Shown here piece by piece: positions 56,670-64,000 of a stretch of 64,000 nt of DNA. The DNA is from Porphyra umbilicalis (Eukaryota; Rhodophyta; Bangiophyceae; Bangiales; Bangiaceae). Below the pieces are notes generated by a model that had not been told where the DNA came from, made no database searches, and saw nothing but the letters and a program-made list of their open reading frames with translations. Position 1 is the first letter of the stretch. Each line of letters begins with the position of its first letter. Location of the stretch: positions 558,001 through 622,000 of the forward strand of contig KV918762.1 of assembly GCA_002049455.2 (NCBI GenBank), given 5' to 3'. Position numbers and translations under genes: made by a program.

Positions 56670-57047
56670 GTGTGCCACCGTCTGGCGCTCTGGAGCGGCG
56701 AGTCACCGGCCAAGCCTCACAGCGGGCACGCGTACCAGTGGGCGTTGACGACGGCTCAGCCGCAGAGCACGCCTTCGCCGTTGATGTTGTTGCCCGCGCC
56801 GCCGGAGCCCTCGCTGCAGCTGACGCCGCAGGAGCCAGCGCGCCAACCTCTGTCCGTGATCGGGAGCCATACAGCCCCGCAGCCGACGCCGCAGCCGAAG
56901 CTGCAGCCGACGCCGCATGAGGCAGCTCGCCAGCCTCTGTACGTGGTAGGCGGGCACCAAGCCCCGACCCCCTCGACGTTTGTGCTGGTGCCTACTCCCC
57001 CCCAGCCTCCGATGCAGGCTCCTCTTTACCTGACGCCGCCGTTCTAG
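56670..57047 (+). CDS. Pro-rich segment, probable N-terminus of the SANT/NAM-like protein
   Basis: This frame reads a Pro/Gln/Thr-rich chain (TAQPQSTPSPLMLLPAPPEP ... APTPSTFVLVPTPPQPPM) ending in PLYLTPPF and a TAG at 57045-57047, three bases before the SANT-like frame begins. Proteins of this kind usually have a Pro-rich leader before the SANT domain. Splicing (an acceptor-like CTAGCAG is present at 57044-57050) or a frame change would connect them. Confidence 0.4.
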   Translation: MCHRLALWSGESPAKPHSGHAYQWALTTAQPQSTPSPLMLLPAPPEPSLQLTPQEPARQPLSVIGSHTAPQPTPQPKLQPTPHEAARQPLYVVGGHQAPTPSTFVLVPTPPQPPMQAPLYLTPPF

Positions 57048-57073
57048 CAGTGAACTACAACCTCCCCAAGTCC

Positions 57074-57991
57074 ATGGGCTTCAGCCCGGGATGGACGGAC
57101 CAGGACCGCGTGCCGCTGCGAAGGGCCTACCTGGAGGTGAGCGAGGACCCTGTGCCCGCCACTGGTCGCTCCAAGGACCAGCTGTGGGCGGCTGTGCATG
57201 AGAAGTGGACGGACCCGATGAACGAGAAGGGGCCTCTGCGCGTCAAGCGCAACGTGAGCGCGGTGGAGAAGCAGCTCAAGAAGATCCGGAAGGGGGTGAG
57301 CTCGTTTACCTCTCACTACCTGGCGGTCAAGAATATGAAAACCACCGGTAACCTGACGGAAGAGGACATCATCAGCGGGGCGATCACGCGGTACTGCTCG
57401 CTGGACATCTACGGGTCCATTCGCAGCGACCGAGAGAAGGAAAAGCGCAAGGGCAAGAAGGCCAAACGCAAAGCCAAACTGGCGCACTGCAAGTGGGTGG
57501 GGAGCTGGCGAGTTTTACGGACATCCGACAAGTTTAGCGGCGCGGCCAACACGGCAGACAACGCGAGTGTGGACCTGGACGACTTTTGTGACGAGGACGG
57601 CGAAAGCGGGAGCACGAGCACCCCGAGCTTGCGCAACAACGGGTACCAGCGCCGACCGGGCGGCATCAAGGCCGCAAAGCTGATGCTGTCGGAGGACGCC
57701 GGCACGGAGAAGCAGGTCAAGGCGAGCACGGCGGCTGTGGAAAAGCTGACTGTTGCGCAGCAAGAGCGAACTTCGATTTGCTTCTTTGACTCTCCCGCGA
57801 TGCGTGACACGCCCGAGGCCGCGCAGTACCGGCAGGCTGTTATGCGCAAGATGATTCAAGCTGCTGGCCTGGCGGCGTCCCCTGCACCGGCTCCCGAGCC
57901 GGCGCCGCCGGCAAGCACAGCTGTTAAGGAGATCCACGTTGAGGAAGTTGACGACGGTGTGGCCGCTATGGACGTCACGACTCTCGGCTGA
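57074..57991 (+). CDS. SANT/Myb-like protein with NAM-associated C-terminal domain
   Basis: A 305-codon ORF (first in-frame ATG 57074; frame open from 56921). Residues 1-130 match the plant-type SANT/trihelix plus NAM-C proteins: FSPGWTDQDRVPLRRAYLEV, SEDPVPATGRSKDQLWAAVH, EKW, a VSAVEKQLKKIRKG helix, NLTEEDIISGAITRY and finally CKWVGSWRVLRTSDKFSG, which is the W-x-x-L-R...K-(F/W) landmark before the NAM-C part. A basic stretch (KEKRKGKKAKRKAKL) could be a nuclear signal. The C-terminal half has a helix KLTVAQQERTS and a Pro/Ala tail. The family includes host factors and the Myb-like second protein of PIF/Harbinger transposons; no DDE nuclease ORF is seen here. Confidence 0.7.
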   Translation: MGFSPGWTDQDRVPLRRAYLEVSEDPVPATGRSKDQLWAAVHEKWTDPMNEKGPLRVKRNVSAVEKQLKKIRKGVSSFTSHYLAVKNMKTTGNLTEEDIISGAITRYCSLDIYGSIRSDREKEKRKGKKAKRKAKLAHCKWVGSWRVLRTSDKFSGAANTADNASVDLDDFCDEDGESGSTSTPSLRNNGYQRRPGGIKAAKLMLSEDAGTEKQVKASTAAVEKLTVAQQERTSICFFDSPAMRDTPEAAQYRQAVMRKMIQAAGLAASPAPAPEPAPPASTAVKEIHVEEVDDGVAAMDVTTLG

Positions 57992-58301
57992 CTCGTCGTC
58001 GTCGGCGCTGCCGGCGACCGGCTCTGCCGCCGGAGCTCACGTGCCGCGGGAAGAGGATCCGCCGGCGGCGCTTGTTACAGCAGATACTGCAGCTGCAAGG
58101 GCTCTGGCGGCGGAGGCGGAGTTGCGGGCGGCGCCAGCGGCGCGCGGCAGCGGGGGTAGCGACAATCAGCGTGGCCGCAAGTCGCAAGCCGCAAAGCAGC
58201 GGGCTACTTCCGCGGCTCTGAACAAGCGGCTGGATACAACCCGCGACCTTGACCAAAGTAGCGAATCTGACACGACGACGACCACCACCACAGACACTTA
58301 G
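57939..58301 (+). CDS. Possible C-terminal continuation of the SANT/NAM-like protein
   Basis: Overlaps the end of the previous ORF in another frame and reads on as a Ser/Ala-rich chain with a charged helix (ARALAAEAELRAAPAAR), a basic stretch (NQRGRKSQAAKQRATSAALN) and an acidic/Thr tail (DQSSESD then Thr run). Composition looks coding. Either an alternative C-terminus after a frame change near 57950-57990 or a chance frame. Confidence 0.35.
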   Translation: MRKLTTVWPLWTSRLSADSSSSALPATGSAAGAHVPREEDPPAALVTADTAAARALAAEAELRAAPAARGSGGSDNQRGRKSQAAKQRATSAALNKRLDTTRDLDQSSESDTTTTTTTDT

Positions 58302-58636
58302 TAGCGTAGCGACTGTGTATTGCTTTGTGCTTCAAGAGTAGCAGCAGCTCGAAGACAACGAAAGCTTTTTTTTTTTCCCTCTTCGGGTTTTTTTTTTTCC
58401 TACACATATGTTTGTCTCGGTTCACAAAGTCGACCTTTGCCTGCCGCAAGCACCCTGCGACGGACCACGCACAGTCGCGGGGCGCGTTGTCTTTGCGCCG
58501 CCGCCTCTCCACCAGCTCAACGCCTCGCGCGTCGCAAAGTTTAACGCCGTCACGTCCACGCAAACACTCGCCTCCTCCTGCTCCATAAGCCCCGCCAGGT
58601 CGAAAACGTTGCCAACACCCAGCCCACGGCACCACA
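58302..58636. other. 3' flank with T runs
   Basis: Long T runs at 58367-58377 and 58388-58398, likely the 3' UTR/terminator zone of the SANT/NAM-like gene. No gene seen. Confidence 0.4.
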
Positions 58637-61600
58637 ACACTCGCGGGCAAAGAGAGCGCGGCGCGCACGCGGGAGCGACGGCGGGAGGCGACAGCCGCGG
58701 GCAAATGGAGCGCGGCGCCAGCGCGCGGGCGACGGCGGACAGCAACAGCCGCGGTCGAGGGGACCGCAACACCAGCGCAGGGGCGACGGCGGGCAGCAAC
58801 AACCGCGGGCGCGGGGACCGCGGCGCGAGCGCGGGGGCGACCGCGGGAGGCAGCAGGCGAGGGCAACGGGACCGTGGCGACAGCGCGGGGTCAAAGGCGG
58901 GCGGCGCTAGCTGCAAGCGAGGAGACCGCGGAAAAAGCGCGGGGGCGATCGCGGTAGGCAACAGCCGCGGGCGAGGGGACCGCGGCGCCAGCGCGGAGGC
59001 GACGGCATGCGACGATAGCCGCAAGCGAGAAGACCACGGAGCAAGCACGGGGGAGACCACGTAAGGCAACAGCCGCGAACGAGGGGACCACGTCGCCAGC
59101 GCGGGCATGACGGCAAGCTGCAACATCGCCGGGAGAGAGGACCGCGCCGCAAGCGCGGGGGCTACCGTGACAGGCAAAAGCCGGGGGCGACGGGGGCCGC
59201 TGCCGCAGCGCAGAGGCAGCAGCGGGCAGCAACAAGCGCGGGCGAAGGGACCGCGGCGCCGGCGCGGGGGCGACCGTAGGAGGCAGCAGCCGGGGGCAAA
59301 GGGACCGTGGCGCCAGCGCAGAGGCTACAACAGGCTGCGACAGTTGCGAGTGTGAAGACCGCAGCGCAAGCGCGGGGGCGACCACAGAAGGCAGCAGCCT
59401 CGAACACAGGGACCGCGGCGCCAGCGCGGGGACGACGGCAGGCTGCGACGTCCGCGGGCGAAAGGACCGCGGCGCCAGCGCGGGGGCTACCATGAGAGGC
59501 GCAAGCCGCGGGCGAGGGGACCGCGGCGCAAACGCGGGTCGAACGCGGGAGGCAACAGCCGCGGGCGAAGGGAGCGCGGCACCAGCGCGGGGGAAACGGC
59601 GGGCTGCGACAGCCGCGAGCAAGGAGACCGCTGCACAAGCGCCCGAGAAACCGTGAAAAGCAGCAGCCGCGGGCGAGCGGACCGCAGCGCCGGCGCCGAA
59701 GAGACGGCGGGCAGCAACATCCGCGGGCGAGGGGACCGCGGCGCAAGGGCATGGGCGACGGCGGGCGCCGACAGCCGCGAGCAAGGAGACCGCGTCGTAA
59801 GCGCGGAGGCCACGGCAGGTCGCAACAGCTGCGGACAAGGGGACCGCGGCGCCCGCGCCCGGACGACTGCGAGCGGCAACATTTGTGGGCAAGGGGACCG
59901 CCGCGCCAGCGCTGGGGCGACCGCAGGAGGCAGCAGCCGCGGTTGAGGGCACCGCGGCACCAGCGCGCGGGCGACGGCGGCCAGCGACAGCCGCGACCGA
60001 CGTGACTGCGGCACAAGCGTGAGTTCGACCGCGGGAGGCAACATCCGCGGGCGAGGGGACCGCGGCGCCAGCGCAAGGGCAGCGGCGAGCAGCAACAGGC
60101 GCGGGCGAAGGGCCCGCGGCACAGGCGCGGGGGCGACGGCGGGTGGCAACAGCTGCGGGCGAGGGGACCGCGGCGCCGGCGCCCAGACGACTGCGAGTAG
60201 CAACATTCGCGGGCGAGGGTACCGCCGCGCCAGCGCGGGGGCGACCGCGGGAGGCAGCACCCCCGGGTGAGGGGACCGCGGCGCCAGCGCGCGGGCGACG
60301 GCGGCCAGCGACAGCCGCGACCGACGTGACTGCGGCACGAGCGCGGCGGCGACCGCGGAAGGCAACAGCCGCGGGCGAGGGGACAGCGGCGCCGGCGCCG
60401 ACTTGACGGCGGGCAGCAATACTCGCGGGAGAGGGGACCGCGCCGTCAGCGCCGGGGAAACCGCGACAGGCAACAGCCGCGGGCGAGAGGACCGCCGCGC
60501 CCTTTCTTGGACGACTGCGAGCAGCAACATGAGCGGGCGAGGGGGCCGCCGCGCCACCGCGGGGGCGACCGCGGGAGGCAGCAGCCGCGAGTGAGGGGAC
60601 CGCGGCGTCAGCGCGGGGACGACAGCGGGCGGCGGAAGCTGCGACCGACGTGACTGCGGCACAAGCGCAGGGGCGACCCCAGGAGGCAGTTGATGCGGGC
60701 GAGGGGACCGCGTCGCCCACGCGGCGGCGACGGTGGGTGGCAACAGCCGCGGCCGACGGGACCGCGGCGCAAGCGCGCGGTCGACCGCTCAAGGCAACAG
60801 CCGCTGGCGAGGGGACCGCAGCACCAGCACGCAGGAAGCGGCGGGCTGCGACAACTGCGAGCGAGAAGACCGCAGCGCAAGCGCAGAGGCGACCGCGGAA
60901 GGCAACAGCCGCGGGCGAGGGGACCGCGGCGCCGTCGCCGAAGTGACGGCGGGTAGCAATATTCGCGGGAGAGGGGACTGTGCCGCAAGCGTCGGGGAAA
61001 TCGTGGAAGGCAACAGCCGCGGACAAAGGGACCCCGCCGCCCGCGCAGGGGCATTGGCGGGCAGCAACAGTCGCAGGCGAGGGGACCGCGGCGCCAGCGC
61101 GGGGGCGACAATAAAAAGCAAGCGCCAAGCGCGACTGGACCGCGGCGCCATTGCGCGGGCGACAGCGGGCAGCGACAGCCACAAGCGAGCAGACCGCAGC
61201 GCAGTTGCGCGGGCGACGGCGGGTGGCAACAGCCGCGGGCGAGGGCACCGCGGCGCCCGCAAAAGGACAACTGCGAGCAGCAACATTCGCGGGCGAGGGG
61301 ACCGCGGCGCCAGCGCGGGGGCGACCGCGGGAGGCAGCACCCCCGGGTCAGGGGACCGCGGCGCCAGCGCGCGGGCGACGGCGGCCAGCGACAGCCGCGA
61401 CCGACGTGACTGCGGCACAAGCGTGAGTTCGACCGCGGGAGGCAACATCCGTTGGCGAGGGGACCGCGGCGCCGGCGCCGACTTGACGGCGGGCAGCAAT
61501 ACTCGCTGGTGAGGGGACCGCGGCGCCGGCGCGAAGAGGCCCGCAGGAGGCAACAGCCGCGGGAGAGGCGACCGCGGCGCCATCGCAGGGGCGACGGCGG

Positions 61601-62880
61601 GCAGCAACAGCCATGGGCGAGAGGACCGTGACGCTAGCGCTGAGGCGACGGCGGCATGCGACGGACACGAGCGAGGAGACCACCGCACCAGCGCGGCGGC
61701 GACCGCGGGCAGCAACAGCCGCTGTTGAGGGGACCGCGGCGCCAGCTTGGGGGCGACGGTGAAAAGCAAAATCCGAGCGCGTCAGGACCGCGGCGCCAGT
61801 GCGGGGGCGACAGCGGGCTGCGACAGCCGCGAGCGAGCAGACCGCAGCGCAGTCGCGAGAGCGACGGCAAGTGGCAACAGCCGCGGGCGAGGGGACCGCG
61901 GCACCCGCGAAAAGACGCCTGCGGGCAGCAACATTCCCGGGCGATGGGACCGCCGTGCAAGCACGTGGGCGACCGCGGTAGGCAACAACTCCGGGCGAGA
62001 GTACGGCGGCGCAAGCGCGGGAGCGACGGCGGGCAGCGACAGCCGCGGGCCAGGAGACCGCAGCGCAAGCGCGGGGGCGACCGCGGCAGGCAACAGCCGC
62101 GGGCGAGGGTACCGTGGCGCCGGCGGCGAAGTGAAGGCGGGCAGCAACATCCGCAGGCGAGGGGTCCGATCCGTCAGCGCGAGGGCGAACGCGGGTGGCG
62201 ACAGCCACGAGCGAGGAGACCTGGGTGCAAGCGCGGAGTGTCCACAAACGGCAACATCCGCGGGCGAGGGAACCGCGGTTCCAGCGCGGGGGCGACGCCA
62301 GGCGGCGACGATCGCAAGCGAGGAGACCGCGGCACAAGCGCGAGTGTGACCGCGGGAGGCAACATCCGCGGGCGAGGGAACCGCGGCGCCAGTGCCAGGC
62401 AGACGGCGGGCGGCGACAGCTGCGAGCGAAGAGACTGCGGCACAAGCGCGGCGGTGTCCGCAAACGGCAACATTCGCAAGCGAGTGGACAGCGGCGCCAG
62501 CGCCAGGGCGACGGCGGGCTGCGACCGCCGTGAGCGCGAAGACCGCAGCGCAAGCGCGGAGGCGACAGCGGGAGGCAACAGCCTCGGGCGAGGGGACCGC
62601 GACGCAAGCTCGGGGGCGACGGCGGGCAGTAACAACCGCTGGCGAGCGGACCGCGGCGCCAGCGCAAGAGCGTCGGCGGGCAGCAACAGCCGCGGGCGCG
62701 AGGACCGCGGCGCGAGCGCTGAGGCGACGGCGGGCCGCAACAGCCACGGCAGACGGGACCGTGGCGCCGGCGCAGAGGTTGCGGTGGGCTGCGACAGCCG
62801 CGAGCGAGGATACCGTGGCGCAAGCGCGGGGGCGACGGCGGGGGGCAACGGGCGGGCAGCGGCAGACGCGGGCGAGCGTT
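58637..62880. repeat. 54-bp tandem array, about 78 units, with higher-order repeats
   Basis: Unit core GACCGCGGCGCCAGCGCGGG plus GGCGACGGCGGGCAGCAACA-type sequence, period 54 bp (for example starts near 60058, 60112 and 60166). Units are 10-30% diverged. A distinctive three-unit block (CGACCGACGTGACTGCGGCA) recurs near 59998, 60322, 60646 and 61402, steps of about 324, 324 and 756 bp (6, 6 and 14 units). As 54 is a multiple of 3, very long frames stay open: minus 58891-61248 (785 codons, 18-residue AAVPSPAAVA(F/T)RGRPRAG-type repeats) and minus 61348-63012; the plus strand reads RGDRGASAGATAGG repeats. Whether any frame is translated cannot be told. Confidence 0.92.
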
Positions 62881-64000
62881 GCTGCTCGGCGTGAGCCGCC
62901 CGTCCCTTTGTCTCCGCAGGCTCGAGTTCGGAGCCGGAAGCCAACGTATGGCGAGCGGTGAGCGCCGAGTACATCTCGTCGAATGAACTCGGCCAGCATG
63001 ACAGTGCAACAAGACAATGAAAATAGTTCTTCCGAAAATGGCGTTGTATTTGGACTATGTGGGCATGTTCAAAATATGGGTCGCGTGACTGACTGTACAG
63101 CCCCTGTAAGACGTTCGTCTCGCGTTCTCAGAATTTGTGGCGCAAAAACACTTACATGTCCTGCGGGCCGTGCTTCGTATCTCAACGCCACCGCTCAAAA
63201 GGGACGAGAGGGCGCGGGGGATGTTCGCTTCCCCGCAGGCGGATCAGCACCGCGCGAGAGCCGCCCCTCCCACGACGATCCGCCGCACCCTCTCGCCTTC
63301 TACTCCACAATTGTCGCTCCGTACCTGCCGTATCGCCGCCAGGTTCGCGTCTAACCCCTTCTCCGCCCCGACGGCGGCGCCTACCGACGCGGTGCCGCTC
63401 TTTGCTACCGCAATGTTGCAGGCGGCGCCGGCGGCGGCGGGGCGGCAGCGCAACAGGGTGGCTGCGGCAGCGCCGGGGACCACGCTGCCGCGGTCGACAG
63501 CGGCGTGGGTCGTGGGCCGGCACTGGCCGCGCGGCGCGCCCGCTGCGCCGACCGCTGCCGGGCGGCCAGTGCGGCGAGAGCGCGGCGCAACCGCCTTTTC
63601 TACCCTCGCCGCCGCCGCTCCGACCGCGGCGCGGCGTCGACGCGCTCTGTGACGCAGCGGCCACGCTGGCTCCGGCGACACGGGAAGCGCGCCGCCGACG
63701 CTGTTGCCGGCGATGCGCGGCTGACACGACGGCGGCGGGTGGTCGGCGCCGTGTGCAGCGGCTGACGGCAACGGCAAGGGCCGCGGGTTGGTAGGGGGGG
63801 GGGCGTGGCGGCGGGGGGGGTGGGGGGTCTCTAGCACCGCCGCTGCCGCGCCGTGGCGCAGCGCGCACCCCTGCGCGTCGGCTATGGCGGCCGCGGCAGC
63901 ACAAGCGGCGCGCGGCCGACGCTCTCAGCAGGGGGACACGGCGACGGCAAGGGGGGCGGGTCCCTGCGGCCAGACTGCCGTTGGCGACCACGGCGGCGAC
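62881..64000. other. GC-rich end of window, no clear gene
   Basis: Ala/Arg/Pro-rich frames on both strands (for example plus 63137-63652, minus 63182-63991). None shows a domain; a gene crossing the window edge cannot be excluded. Confidence 0.4.

Noticed and set aside
58637-62880. CRISPR array
   Set aside because: Contiguous 54-bp units with no unique spacers, in a eukaryotic context; an ordinary tandem repeat.

Overview
The window is nuclear DNA of a GC-rich eukaryote. Evidence: a spliced gene with a GT-AG intron, eukaryote-only protein families (KRR1, actin-related, JmjC and SANT/NAM-like proteins), a chromodomain Ty3-type LTR element, and hAT, Harbinger, CMC and Helitron-like repeats. 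Very high GC, alanine-rich mostly intronless genes and frequent long C or G runs would fit an alga (for example a bangiophyte red alga), but the taxon is inference.

Layout. 0-5 kb: GC-rich low-complexity DNA, a GGC minisatellite (1.6-3.2 kb) and a TA-flanked MITE (4555-4953). 5.3-10.6 kb: a decayed CMC/TNP2-like transposase gene (+) facing a JmjC-dioxygenase gene with a Zn-finger tail (-). 11.0-13.7 kb: a repetitive locus whose 105-108 bp unit keeps several frames open. 14.4-24.1 kb: a young Ty3-type chromovirus on the minus strand with an unusual long antisense ORF between pol and its 3' LTR. 24-32.6 kb: intergenic DNA with minisatellites, homopolymers and two TA-flanked MITEs. 32.7-39.4 kb is the only clear host gene island: KRR1 (+), an actin-related protein gene (+) and a large armadillo-repeat gene (-). 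39.4-45 kb: GC-rich spacer and several minisatellites.

45.0-54.4 kb is a dense nest of transposons. A ~0.7 kb family (called R here) has the build of a Helentron-associated non-autonomous Helitron (HINE): T|T insertion, no target duplication, asymmetric terminal inverted repeats and a 3' palindrome. R copies are split by a hAT element (8-bp duplication), a CMC-like element (4-bp duplication) and Harbinger-like MITEs (TTA/TGA duplications), which in turn carry further R copies; the order of insertion can be read directly. 55-58.3 kb holds a SANT/NAM-C-like DNA-binding protein gene. 58.6-62.9 kb is a 54-bp tandem array of about 78 units with higher-order structure. The last kilobase is GC-rich with no clear gene.

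Most genes stand alone. The only contexts hinting at joint function are the transposase/JmjC pair and, weakly, the SANT/NAM gene beside Harbinger MITEs. Homology calls are from memory of the families, not from a search.
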